Positions 26,065-35,332 of a stretch of 64,000 nucleotides of DNA are shown piece after piece. The DNA comes from Peptostreptococcaceae bacterium. Its GTDB lineage: Bacteria; Bacillota; Clostridia; Peptostreptococcales; Peptostreptococcaceae. The number at the start of each line of letters is the position of its first letter. Position 1 is the stretch's first letter. The stretch covers positions 62,001 through 126,000 of the forward strand of contig JAOARY010000045.1 in NCBI GenBank assembly GCA_025210335.1, read 5' to 3'. The notes under the pieces were generated by a model, which was not told where the DNA came from, did not search any database, and was given only the letters and a program-made list of their open reading frames with translations. Both the position numbers and the translations under genes were made by a program.

Positions 26065-28278
26065 TTATTTGGGGATTTCTAATATTGATTTAAATAAATC
26101 CCCATCAATTTTTATATGAAATTTGATATTTTGTAATTGCGATAAACTTTTAGCGATAGAAAGTCCAAGTCCATGACCAGATGTATTTCTTGATTTATCA
26201 CCTCTTTTAAATCTCTGCATTAATTCATCTTCACAGATATTTAGTTCATAGGCAGAGGTATTTTTTATTGAAATTTTAAAATAATTACTTTCTTCCTCTA
26301 TATCTATATAGACTCTAGTGTTTTTTAGACTATACTTAAATACATTAGAAAAAATATTTTCAAATATTCTAGATAATAAATTACCATCAGCTTTTATATT
26401 AATTTTTTCATGAGGTGAATTTAGTCTTATTGTTAATTTATTTTTAGTGATTTTGTCTTCTACTTCTGCAATCAATTGATTTAGAAGTTCAATCAAATCT
26501 AAATTTTTTATATCTGTATCAATATTACCACTACTTGCTTTTGAAGCCTCAAATAAATCTTCAATTAAAATTTTTAGTCGTTTAGATTTTTTATCTAATA
26601 TTGAAATATATTTTTTTTGCTTATCATTATCATCTTCTTTTTTTAATAAATCTACATAAGTAATTATAGATGTTAAAGGTGTTTTAATATCATGAGATAC
26701 ATTAGTTATAAGATCTGTTTTTAGTTTTTCACTTTTAATTTTATCTTTTAGAGCTTTATCAAAGCCGTCACTTATTCTATTTATACTACTTGCTAATTCT
26801 AAGAATTCTCCATTTTTATTTATATTTATTTTGTGAGTTAAATTACCATTTTCTATTTCTTTAAGACCTTGTTTTATAGAATTGTAATTTTTCAATTTAT
26901 AAATTATGAATATTGATGGCAATATTATAAATATTGGAGATATAATGAATAATTCTATTGAATATACTGCTAATGCAAATAAAATATACAAACAATAAAA
27001 AGTACTATATAAAAATAATATCAAGGTGATTTTTTTATTGAATTTTAAATTGCTAAATACACTTTCTTTTATTGTAATAAAAAAACTTTTAATCACATCT
27101 ATTATTAATTTTTTTACAAATTTGATATAAAAAAATGAAATACATTTAAATGTAAGCGAATGTTTTATCAATCTTTTAGCTTTTAAATCTTTTATCAAAG
27201 ATAAAATACAAATTAAAACAAAAGAAGATAATATTAATGTAAGAATAAATATTAAATTTAGTTTGTTAAGAAAGTTTTTTTCAAAATGTATATAATAGTA
27301 TGAAACTACAAATAAGCTTGAAAATATAATTATTATAGAAAGTTTTATATCAGTATATAATTTATCAATAAAGTTTAATTTTACACTACTATCTTTGAAA
27401 TTAGTTCTGCCTATAACTATACATAAATATATAAAGAATAATATAGCTACAAAAAATGAAATAGATAAATTATAAGAAATATTCATCAAATCTCTTTTAT
27501 CTTCTTCAAATTGAGTTTTATATATATTTATATAATCAGAAGAAAAACAAAGATACATATCTATATAATCTATAGTTTCTAAGTTTTGAAAATCAGTATA
27601 TCTACTAAGAATCTTATTATAATCTCCTTTGAAATAAAAATACATAGGCATATTATATGAATTAGATTTTGAATCTGGTGTTATATAATATGGGTATTTG
27701 GAATAAAATTCTTCTTTTTTTAATTTATCTTTATAATTGTTATTAGTATATATTTGAGATGTACCTTTTATTTTGATATCTAAATATATATCTACTGACT
27801 TTATTTTATTTAATTCGTCTAGCTTATTTCTATATATTTTTAGATCATCTTCAATCAGCTTTTCTTTTATAACACTATATTTATCACTATTTGCCTTTTT
27901 ATAATTATTAAATCGTTCGTCTTTATTGATACTATAATCTACATTAGAACTATTTCGTTCATAATCATAAAATAAATTGTTGAAATAGTTATCTATTCTA
28001 AATTCATTTATTAGATGACCTTCTTTTATATAATTTTCATTTCTATATTTTATTTTTAGCTCGAATAAATCGTGAGCTAATTCATTTACAGATGATTTAA
28101 ATCTACTGCTTTCTTCAAAATTCCCTAAAAAAAGTATTTCTAAATTATTGCCTTTTTCATAAATTTTATTTAGTTTATAAAATTCTTTAAAGAAGAATGA
28201 AGTTGAGATTATTATTATTAAAAAGCATAAAAATTTTATAAATTTATTATGAAGGTAATTTTTCGATTTTATATCCAA
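26065..28278 (-). CDS. sensor histidine kinase
   Basis: 737 residues. A transmembrane segment near 12-30 and a large extracellular region (to about 275) precede several more membrane segments (275-460). HAMP-like sequence then leads to the dimerisation box V-S-H-D-I-K-T-P-L-T-S-I and an ATPase domain ending in G-H-G-L-G-L-S-I-A. The multi-helix middle part is larger than in standard kinases. The start is TTG 28278, overlapping the response regulator by 32 bases; no better start is visible, but its ribosome site is weak. It should phosphorylate the regulator at 28247-28939. Confidence 0.85.
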   Translation of the reverse strand: MDIKSKNYLHNKFIKFLCFLIIIISTSFFFKEFYKLNKIYEKGNNLEILFLGNFEESSRFKSSVNELAHDLFELKIKYRNENYIKEGHLINEFRIDNYFNNLFYDYERNSSNVDYSINKDERFNNYKKANSDKYSVIKEKLIEDDLKIYRNKLDELNKIKSVDIYLDIKIKGTSQIYTNNNYKDKLKKEEFYSKYPYYITPDSKSNSYNMPMYFYFKGDYNKILSRYTDFQNLETIDYIDMYLCFSSDYINIYKTQFEEDKRDLMNISYNLSISFFVAILFFIYLCIVIGRTNFKDSSVKLNFIDKLYTDIKLSIIIIFSSLFVVSYYYIHFEKNFLNKLNLIFILTLILSSFVLICILSLIKDLKAKRLIKHSLTFKCISFFYIKFVKKLIIDVIKSFFITIKESVFSNLKFNKKITLILFLYSTFYCLYILFALAVYSIELFIISPIFIILPSIFIIYKLKNYNSIKQGLKEIENGNLTHKININKNGEFLELASSINRISDGFDKALKDKIKSEKLKTDLITNVSHDIKTPLTSIITYVDLLKKEDDNDKQKKYISILDKKSKRLKILIEDLFEASKASSGNIDTDIKNLDLIELLNQLIAEVEDKITKNKLTIRLNSPHEKINIKADGNLLSRIFENIFSNVFKYSLKNTRVYIDIEEESNYFKISIKNTSAYELNICEDELMQRFKRGDKSRNTSGHGLGLSIAKSLSQLQNIKFHIKIDGDLFKSILEIPK

Positions 28279-28939
28279 TTCCCCACACCACCTTTAGATA
28301 TTTTGGATTTTTCGGATTTATTTCTATCTTTTCTCGTATTTTTCGTATATGAACAGCTATTGAATTTTGAGCATTTATGGCAGATTCATCCCAAATACTT
28401 TGATATATATTATCTATGGAAAAAACTTTTCCTGGATTTTGAATCATCAATTTTAAAATTTTATATTGAACAGGTGTTAGATGAACTAATTGACCATCAA
28501 CGCTAACTTCTTTTGATTCATCATCAACTATTAGTTCTCCAACTTTGTATAATTTTTTACTTATTTTAATACTACCTAAATTAATATATCTTCTAAGTAA
28601 AGACTTGACTCTAGCAATTAATTCTAGTGGATTAAATGGTTTCGTTATATAATCATCAGCACCGACATTAAGCCCTATTATTTTATCGTTATCTTCACTT
28701 TTAGCAGACAATATTATTATAGGAATATTACTATGTTCTCTTACTTTAAAAGTTGTTTTTATTCCGTCCATAACAGGCATCATTATGTCTATTATTATTA
28801 GATGAATAGTATTATCATTTATTATTTGTAAAGCTTCTATACCGTTATAAGCTTTTAAAATATTATAATTTTCATTAGATAAATAAATTTCAATAGCATC
28901 CACAATTTCCTTATCATCATCACAAACTAATATATTCAT
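28247..28939 (-). CDS. OmpR/PhoB-type response regulator
   Basis: 230 residues: a receiver domain with acidic pocket C-D-D-D, phospho-acceptor in I-I-D-I-M-M-P and K in Y-I-T-K-P-F, and a C-terminal winged helix (Y-K-I-L-K-L-M-I-Q-N-P-G-K-V-F-S). It resembles VanR-like regulators of clostridia. AAAGGGGG precedes the ATG. It is divergent from an alkaline phosphatase gene with Pho-box-like repeats, so a PhoP-like role is possible but not shown by the protein itself. Confidence 0.88.
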   Translation of the reverse strand: MNILVCDDDKEIVDAIEIYLSNENYNILKAYNGIEALQIINDNTIHLIIIDIMMPVMDGIKTTFKVREHSNIPIIILSAKSEDNDKIIGLNVGADDYITKPFNPLELIARVKSLLRRYINLGSIKISKKLYKVGELIVDDESKEVSVDGQLVHLTPVQYKILKLMIQNPGKVFSIDNIYQSIWDESAINAQNSIAVHIRKIREKIEINPKNPKYLKVVWGIGYKIEKLPS

Positions 28940-29058
28940 AATTATCCCCCTTTGTTTATTATTTCTTGCATATTATAACACAACCTTTCTATAAATATTG
29001 TTCTTTGGCTACAAAAAGATTGTATAAAAAAAATATTAATATTTATAAAACTAAATTC

Positions 29059-29112
29059 TTAATATTTTATTAATATTAAATTATTTAACCTTTTTTTAAC
29101 ATATGCTTAAAG
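29059..29112 (+). promoter_or_regulatory. Pho-box-like direct repeats
   Basis: TTAACC (29085), TTAACA (29096) and TTAAAG (29107) recur with an exact 11-base period. Two more, TTAATA at 29059 and 29070, have the same period but are out of phase. PhoP boxes of Firmicutes are TT(T/A/C)ACA-like hexamers with this spacing, and the next gene is an alkaline phosphatase. The AT-rich context makes chance matches possible. Confidence 0.5.
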
Positions 29113-29181
29113 AAAATATAACATTAGTGAAATAATATATATTTGTAATAAAGATAATATCTATTTTAAGGAGGCTTTTTA

Positions 29182-30618
29182 ATGTTAAAAAACAGTGTGT
29201 CAAAATTATTAATGGCTATTTTAGTATTTACTTTAATTTTATCAAATGGTTTCTTTGGTGGAATTAGTACTTATGCAAATGAAGAAATAAAAAAACCTAA
29301 ATATGTATTTTACTTTATAGGCGATGGGCTTGGAGCATCGCAAAGACAAGCAGCTGAATTTTACTTACAAGAATTAAATTTAAATAAAGAAAAATTATTT
29401 ATAAATAGTATGGATATAGCAGGAATCAACACAACTTATTCAAAAGATAGTTTGGTAACAGATTCAGCCGCAGCAGGAACGGCTTTAGCAACAGGATATA
29501 AGACAAATAATGGTATGATTTCTGTCCTTCCAGATGGAAAAAAGCTAAAAACTTTAATAGAAGAAGCAAAACAAAATAATATGGCAACAGGAATTATAAG
29601 TACAACAAGACTTACACATGCAACTCCAGCTGTTTTTGTTTCACATAATATATCAAGAAATAATGAAAATGAAATAGCAAAAGAAATGGCTGAATTTAGA
29701 GTTGATTTTTTAGCTGGTGGAGGATATAGACATTTTGTAACAGCTGATTATAAAGGTCTAAAATCTAAAAGAACAGATGAAAATAATTTAGTAGAATTTT
29801 TAAAAAAGAATGATTACAATGTATTTTTGGCTGAAAATTCAACTAAAGATTTTATAGAATTTAATCCTTCTAAGGAAGAGAAGGTATTTGCTGTATTTAC
29901 GTATAGCCATTTACCATATGAGGTGGATAGAAGAAATAATAATGAAACACCAAGTCTTTCAAAGATAACAAAAAAGGGAATTGAAGTTTTAGAGCAATAT
30001 GATGATGGGTTTTTTATGATGATTGAAGCGGGAAGGATAGATCATGCAGGTCATGCAAATGATGCTAAAGGAACTATTATGGATGTTATAGAATTTGATA
30101 ATAGTGTCAAACAAGCTTATGAATTTTATAAGAATCATAAAGATGAAACTCTTATAGTAGTTGTTGGTGATCATGAAACAGGAGGCATGGGTCTTGGATT
30201 TGGGAAAAATTATTTTTTAGATATGGCTAAATTACAAGATGTTAAAGTTTCAGTTGAAGATAAATTACAAGGAAAATATAATGGCAATAAAGATGAATAC
30301 AAAATGTATATAAAAAATAATTTAGGAATTGATAATTTAACAAAAAAAGAAGAAGCAAATTTAAATAGAGCTATGAACATAGTGGATAATAAATTAGAAG
30401 AAGATAAAAATTTATATGGAGGATATGATCCTGTTGCGATTGAAACTACTCATATAATATCAAAAAGAGCTAATATAGAATGGACGACATATGCACATAC
30501 AGGAACATCTATTCCTATGTCAGCGATTGGTGTGGGATCTCAAAAATTTTCTGGATATAAGGATAATACCCAAATTGCAAAAACTATGGCTGAGTTATTA
30601 AATTTTGATTTGAATTAA
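29182..30618 (+). CDS. secreted alkaline phosphatase
   Basis: 478 residues with a signal peptide (about 1-32, ending T-Y-A). Metal-binding F-I-G-D-G is at 45-49 and the phosphoserine motif D-S-A-A-A-G-T at 94-100. I-D-H-A-G-H-A-N-D and V-V-G-D-H-E-T-G-G carry the remaining zinc ligands. It belongs to the PhoA superfamily and releases phosphate from monoesters outside the cell. The 11-base repeats upstream suggest induction by phosphate starvation. GGAGG precedes the ATG. Confidence 0.93.
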   Translation: MLKNSVSKLLMAILVFTLILSNGFFGGISTYANEEIKKPKYVFYFIGDGLGASQRQAAEFYLQELNLNKEKLFINSMDIAGINTTYSKDSLVTDSAAAGTALATGYKTNNGMISVLPDGKKLKTLIEEAKQNNMATGIISTTRLTHATPAVFVSHNISRNNENEIAKEMAEFRVDFLAGGGYRHFVTADYKGLKSKRTDENNLVEFLKKNDYNVFLAENSTKDFIEFNPSKEEKVFAVFTYSHLPYEVDRRNNNETPSLSKITKKGIEVLEQYDDGFFMMIEAGRIDHAGHANDAKGTIMDVIEFDNSVKQAYEFYKNHKDETLIVVVGDHETGGMGLGFGKNYFLDMAKLQDVKVSVEDKLQGKYNGNKDEYKMYIKNNLGIDNLTKKEEANLNRAMNIVDNKLEEDKNLYGGYDPVAIETTHIISKRANIEWTTYAHTGTSIPMSAIGVGSQKFSGYKDNTQIAKTMAELLNFDLN

Positions 30619-30680
30619 TACTTTTTAGTATAGTTCTTTATCATATAGATTAAAAATATAATTTAAGGTTTTGAATATAA

Positions 30681-30752
30681 GTTGTTTTTTATTTTGGTAG
30701 GATATTCTTTTTTGAAATTCTAATCATTAAGATAAAAAACAACAATTTTTTT
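30681..30752 (+). terminator. long-loop terminator
   Basis: GTTGTTTTTTAT (30681-30692) and ATAAAAAACAAC (30732-30743) pair over 12 bases around a 39-base loop, and seven T residues follow. Confidence 0.6.
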
Positions 30753-30763
30753 ATGTAGGTGAT

Positions 30764-31924
30764 ATGATGAAAAAGAATTTTTTGATATTGGTTTTTAGTA
30801 TAATAATTTTATCAATTATTTTTTTTGTATTTGAAAAGTTTACATATACAAATAATGAGGTAAAGGCAAAAGTTATTTATGTTAATAATGAGGATGTAAT
30901 ACAAGCTGGATTAAATAAAATAGGAAGCCAAAGTTTAAGGGTAGAGCTTTTAAGTGGTGAAAATAAAAATAAAAAAGTAAAAGTAATAAATCATTTGTAT
31001 GGAAAATTAGAATTTGATAATTATTATAAAATAAATGATATTATAATAGTTGGGCTTAATTTTAAAGATTCGGATTTTAAAGATTCAATAGCTATTGATT
31101 TATATAGGCAAAAGCAGGAGTTTATATTGTTTTCATTATTTATAGTTATATTATTATTATATGCAAAAATTATTGGATTAAAGGCTATTTTTTCTTTTGC
31201 AATGTCCCTTCTTGTAATTTGGAAAATACTAATACCAGGACTTTTAAATAATATGAATCCTCTTATTTTAACTTCTTTTGTAATAATATTTTTAACTGGA
31301 ATAATTGTATTTTGTGTAGCAGGGTTTAGTAAAAAAGGCTTTTCAGCTTTTTTAGGAACTATTTTTGGTCTTTTTACAAGTATATTTGTAACCTTATATT
31401 TTGGAGAAAAAATGAGACTTTTTGGTATGACTGCTCCTTTTGCGCAAGCCTTACTTCATAATGGATATTTGCATTTAAATATGAAGTATATATTTTATAG
31501 TGCAGTAATTTTAGGTGCATCTGGTGCAGCAATGGATATTGCTATGGACGTATCAGCTTCAATGGAAGAAATAAAGTTAAAAAAACCATCAATTACTACT
31601 TCTGAATTGATTGAATCAGGGTTTAATATAGGAAAATCTGTTATAGGAACAATGACAACAACATTATTATTAGCATATTCAGGTGGTTATTTAACGCTTA
31701 TAATGCTTTTTATGTCTAAAGAATCTAGTTTGGCTAGAATATTAAATATGAAAATAGTTTGTGCTGAGATTGTTAGAATTGTGGTTGGAAGTATAGGTCT
31801 TGTACTTGTTGCACCTTTTAGTGCATTTTTTGCAGGTTTTATATTATGTAATGAATTTAAAATACAAAAGTATTTTAATAAATTAAATTTTTTAAATGTA
31901 TTTAATTTTAGAACTAAAAATTAA
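30764..31924 (+). CDS. YibE/F family membrane protein
   Basis: 386 residues of the YibE/F-like family. One N-terminal helix is followed by an outer domain (about 35-110) and then about seven membrane helices. G-A-S-G-A-A-M-D-I-A-M-D-V-S-A-S and G-T-M-T-T-T-L-L-L-A-Y-S-G-G are the conserved patches. The family has no established function. Two ATG codons in a row (30764, 30767) follow TAGGTGAT; either could start it. A long hairpin follows. Confidence 0.85.
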   Translation: MMKKNFLILVFSIIILSIIFFVFEKFTYTNNEVKAKVIYVNNEDVIQAGLNKIGSQSLRVELLSGENKNKKVKVINHLYGKLEFDNYYKINDIIIVGLNFKDSDFKDSIAIDLYRQKQEFILFSLFIVILLLYAKIIGLKAIFSFAMSLLVIWKILIPGLLNNMNPLILTSFVIIFLTGIIVFCVAGFSKKGFSAFLGTIFGLFTSIFVTLYFGEKMRLFGMTAPFAQALLHNGYLHLNMKYIFYSAVILGASGAAMDIAMDVSASMEEIKLKKPSITTSELIESGFNIGKSVIGTMTTTLLLAYSGGYLTLIMLFMSKESSLARILNMKIVCAEIVRIVVGSIGLVLVAPFSAFFAGFILCNEFKIQKYFNKLNFLNVFNFRTKN

Positions 31925-31943
31925 ATAATATAATAATTATGAT

Positions 31944-32048
31944 AAAGGGGCTATCACATTAAGATATTCAATGATAATATACTGTTTTGCAAATCTAAAG
32001 CAAACAAAATATATCATTGTATTTTTACTTAGTGTAATAGCCTCTTTT
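31944..32048. repeat. long imperfect hairpin, terminator-like element B
   Basis: Left arm 31944-31990 and right arm 32000-32048 pair with some mismatches over more than 40 bases around a 9-base loop, ending in CCTCTTTT. The outer sequence GGGGCTATCACATTAAG resembles GGGCTATTTCGCTAAG of the hairpin at 3018-3120. It separates the YibE/F gene from the purine island; the rest of the 265-base gap holds nothing else that I can identify. Confidence 0.65.
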
Positions 32049-32189
32049 ATGTAGAAATTTTTATATGATATAATATTTATTAAATAAAATGGTTTAATTA
32101 TAAATTAATACTATTACTTTACTTTTCATCATTTTTTATTTAAAAATTTAAATTTATTAAAGAAAAAAATTTAGAAAGGAGGGGGTTAT

Positions 32190-32933
32190 TTGATAGATAT
32201 TATAAAAAAAACAAAGGCTAAGTGTATATCAATTGTAGGTGCTGGGGGCAAAACGAGTTTGATGTTTTATTTAGGCAATGTCTTAAAAAAAGATAATAAA
32301 GTTTTGATAACTACAACAACACATATAAAAATGCCTAAAGACAATGAATATGATGAATTTATTTTAGATATAGATAATATAGATATAAATTTAAAAAATG
32401 GATTATATATTCATGCTACAAAAACAAAGGATGATAAGCTTTCATCGTTGGACATAAAAAAAATTAATTATCTAAAAAATTATTTTGATTATATTTTAAT
32501 TGAAGCAGATGGATCAAAGAGAAAACCACTAAAAGCGTGGAGAGATAATGAACCTGTTATAGTAAAAGAAAGTGATTTGACAATAGGAGTAATAGATATA
32601 ACTGTTTTAAATAAGGAGATTTCTTTAGAAAATATACATAGATTGGATTTGTTTTTGAAGTTAACTAATACGAATGAAGGTCAGATGATAACAACTAAAG
32701 AGCTTATAAAGATAATTGAAGATAAAAATTCTTTATTTAAAAATTCAAAGGATAAAAAGATTTTATTTATAAATAAATTTGAAAATGAAGAAAATAAAAA
32801 AGAGATAAAAAAGATATATGAAAAACTAGAAAAACGCTATATAGATTATTATTTTTGTGGAAGTATAAGAAATAAATACTTTATTAATATGGAGGAGTTA
32901 ATTGACCAAGATAAATGCAATAATAATGGCTAG
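32190..32933 (+). CDS. yqeC: selenium-dependent hydroxylase accessory protein YqeC
   Basis: 247 residues. The nucleotide-binding loop S-I-V-G-A-G-G-K-T-S lies near the N-terminus, and I-E-A-D-G-S-K-R-K-P-L-K is the family signature. YqeC is found with selenium-dependent molybdenum hydroxylases and is thought to help mature them; its reaction is not established. The start is TTG 32190 behind GGAGGGGG. It overlaps the mocA-yqeB gene by 32 bases and opens the purine island. Confidence 0.88.
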   Translation: MIDIIKKTKAKCISIVGAGGKTSLMFYLGNVLKKDNKVLITTTTHIKMPKDNEYDEFILDIDNIDINLKNGLYIHATKTKDDKLSSLDIKKINYLKNYFDYILIEADGSKRKPLKAWRDNEPVIVKESDLTIGVIDITVLNKEISLENIHRLDLFLKLTNTNEGQMITTKELIKIIEDKNSLFKNSKDKKILFINKFENEENKKEIKKIYEKLEKRYIDYYFCGSIRNKYFINMEELIDQDKCNNNG

Positions 32934-34296
32934 TGGTTTTAGCAAGAGGATGAAAGAAGATAAATTATATTTAAATATAAATAATAATTATATGATTGAT
33001 AATATAATAGATATAATTAAAAAAAGTGAAATTGATGATTTTGTTGTAATTGTAAGAGAAGAGAATCTTAAAAAAACTAAATATTTAAAAAATAATGAAA
33101 TTAATTTTATAATAAATAAATATGCAAACAAAGGTCAGAGTAGTTCAATAAAATTAGGGATAAAGCATTTTAAAGATGAATGTAATTTTATGTTCATTCC
33201 TTGTGATCAACCAAATCTTAATGTTAATTTTATAAATAAATTAGTATTAGAATCTAAAAAAAATAAGAATTTATTTATTGTTCCAAGATTTAAAAATTCA
33301 AATTATACACCTACGATATTTCCATATAAATATAAAGAAGAACTTTTAAAATTAGATAAAGATATTGGTGGTCGATATATATTGTTAAAAAACAAACAAT
33401 ATATGAAATTTATTGACTTAAAATCAAATTATTTAGTTAAAGATATTGATACCAAAGATGATTATAAAAAATGGCTAATGGGGGAAATTTTTATGAAAGA
33501 TAAAATAGCAGTAATAAGAGGTGGGGGAGATATTGCTTCAGGTACTATAAAAAAATTATATAATGTGGGATTTAAAATATTAGTTCTTGAAATTCAAAAT
33601 CCAACATCTATAAGAAGAACAGTTAGCTTTAGTGAAGTTTTGTATGATAATAATTTTTGCTTAGAAGGTTGTAAAGCGGTTGTGACTAAAAATTTAGATG
33701 AAATAAAATCAGCTTGGGATAAGAATCTTATACCTGTATATATAGATGAAAAGGCAGAAATTATAAGTGAAATAAAACCAGATATTTTAATAGATGCAAT
33801 ACTTGCAAAGAAAAATTTAGGAACTAATAAAACTATGGCACCTATAACAATTGCTTTAGGCCCTGGTTTTGAAGCAGGAAAAGATGTAGATATTGTTATA
33901 GAAACAAAAAGAGGGCATGATTTAGGTAGACTTATTTTTGAGGGTTTTGCAAAAGAAAATACTAAAATACCAGGAGAAATAAAAGGATATTCTAAGGAAA
34001 GAGTTATACATTCAAATGAGCCTGGTATTATAAATAATATGAAAAATATAGGTGATATAGTAAAAAAAGATGAGAAGATTGCAAAAATAAATAATGAATA
34101 TGTATTAGCAACCATTGATGGGGTGTTAAGAGGAATTATAAGGGATAAAACAAAAGTGTTTAAAGGTATGAAAATTGCAGATATAGATCCAAGAAAGGAG
34201 GAAGTTGATAATTGTTATAAAATTTCTGATAAAGCAAGAAATATTGCAGGGGGAGTATTAGAAGCTATATTAATACTAAATAATAGAGGTTTTTAA
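32902..34296 (+). CDS. fused molybdenum cofactor cytidylyltransferase (MocA) and YqeB
   Basis: 464 residues in one frame. Residues 1-195 are a MobA/MocA-type nucleotidyltransferase (I-I-M-A-S-G-F-S-K-R-M and F-I-P-C-D-Q-P-N), which would attach CMP to molybdopterin. Residues 198-464 are YqeB, an accessory protein of selenium-dependent hydroxylases (V-I-R-G-G-G-D-I-A-S-G-T). At the joint, GGGGGAA lies nine bases before ATG 33493 (codon 198), so YqeB may also be made alone. The two are usually separate genes. The start is TTG 32902 behind GGAGG. Confidence 0.87.
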   Translation: MTKINAIIMASGFSKRMKEDKLYLNINNNYMIDNIIDIIKKSEIDDFVVIVREENLKKTKYLKNNEINFIINKYANKGQSSSIKLGIKHFKDECNFMFIPCDQPNLNVNFINKLVLESKKNKNLFIVPRFKNSNYTPTIFPYKYKEELLKLDKDIGGRYILLKNKQYMKFIDLKSNYLVKDIDTKDDYKKWLMGEIFMKDKIAVIRGGGDIASGTIKKLYNVGFKILVLEIQNPTSIRRTVSFSEVLYDNNFCLEGCKAVVTKNLDEIKSAWDKNLIPVYIDEKAEIISEIKPDILIDAILAKKNLGTNKTMAPITIALGPGFEAGKDVDIVIETKRGHDLGRLIFEGFAKENTKIPGEIKGYSKERVIHSNEPGIINNMKNIGDIVKKDEKIAKINNEYVLATIDGVLRGIIRDKTKVFKGMKIADIDPRKEEVDNCYKISDKARNIAGGVLEAILILNNRGF

Positions 34297-34397
34297 TTAG
34301 AAAAAATAAAAAATATATATCTATATTCTAAAAATAGTAGTTGATTAAATATATAAGGAATTTAGTTAAATTTATAAAAAATATTGGGGGAATTATT

Positions 34398-35207
34398 ATG
34401 GATAAGAAGATACTTAAATTTGTTGATGAAAAATTGGATTTAGGAAAGAAAATTGCTTTTATAATGCTTACAAAATCAAGTGGATCAACACCTAGAAAAA
34501 AAGGATCTTTGATGGCTATTGATGAAGATTATAATATGATTGGTTCTGTTGGAGGAGGATCTTTAGAAGCAAATGTTATAAAACAGGCAAAAGAAGCTAT
34601 CAAATTAGGGGAAGATAGTGAGTTTGAATATGTGTTAGAAGAGGATAAAATATTAAAGATGGCATGTGGTGGAGATGCAAGTGGTTATATAAAGATTTTT
34701 AAACCTAAAAAAAAGCTTGTTATAGTAGGTCTTGGACATGTTGGATATGAAATATATAAAATGGCTACTAATTTAGATTTTCATCTAACAGTAATAGAAG
34801 ACAGAAAAGAGTTTGTATCAAATGATAGAGTTAAAGATGCAGATGAAATACTTATTGGAGATATAAAAAAAAGTCTTAAAAATTATAATATAAATGAGGA
34901 TACATATGTAGTTATAGTAACAAGGGGTCATCAGTTTGATGAAATAGCATTAGAAGAAGTAATATACAAAAATCCAGCATATATAGGGGTTATTGGGAGT
35001 CGAAAGAAAACTACAAAAATAATGAATAATTTAATAAATAAAGGTATAGACAAAAATGAATTAAAAAAAGTATATTCTCCAATTGGCATAGATATGGGGT
35101 CTCAAATGCCAAATGAAATAGCATTAGGTATTTTGGCTGAAATACTTATTATAAAAAATAATGGAAGACTAGATCATATGAAAAATATAAAATCTATAAA
35201 TTTATAA
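34398..35207 (+). CDS. xdhC: XdhC-type molybdenum hydroxylase maturation factor
   Basis: 269 residues from ATG 34398, set by GGGGG upstream; a longer frame from 34341 has no ribosome site. N-terminal S-S-G-S-T-P-R-K-K-G-S and G-S-V-G-G-G-S-L-E are XdhC motifs. The C-terminal Rossmann part has L-V-I-V-G-L-G-H-V-G and G-V-I-G-S-R-K-K-T. XdhC binds molybdenum cofactor and supplies its sulfurated form to xanthine-dehydrogenase-type enzymes, here presumably the hydroxylase at 46960. Confidence 0.9.
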   Translation: MDKKILKFVDEKLDLGKKIAFIMLTKSSGSTPRKKGSLMAIDEDYNMIGSVGGGSLEANVIKQAKEAIKLGEDSEFEYVLEEDKILKMACGGDASGYIKIFKPKKKLVIVGLGHVGYEIYKMATNLDFHLTVIEDRKEFVSNDRVKDADEILIGDIKKSLKNYNINEDTYVVIVTRGHQFDEIALEEVIYKNPAYIGVIGSRKKTTKIMNNLINKGIDKNELKKVYSPIGIDMGSQMPNEIALGILAEILIIKNNGRLDHMKNIKSINL

Positions 35208-35332
35208 AGTATTTAATTATTTTACTTATGAAACAAATAATTTATTACAGTTAAATTAGTTTAGATATTATTTTATTTAATATTAAAGTATAAATAAGTT
35301 AACAAAACGGTTTTTAAAATTGGGGGGTCATT

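Noticed and set aside
26071-26103. GGGGATTT/AAATCCCC hairpin
   Set aside because: It lies within the 3' coding end of the histidine kinase and has no T-run on the minus strand; kept as part of the coding region.
33594-34115. 173-codon minus-strand frame
   Set aside because: It is antisense to the well-supported YqeB domain; AT-rich codon use makes long shadow frames common here.
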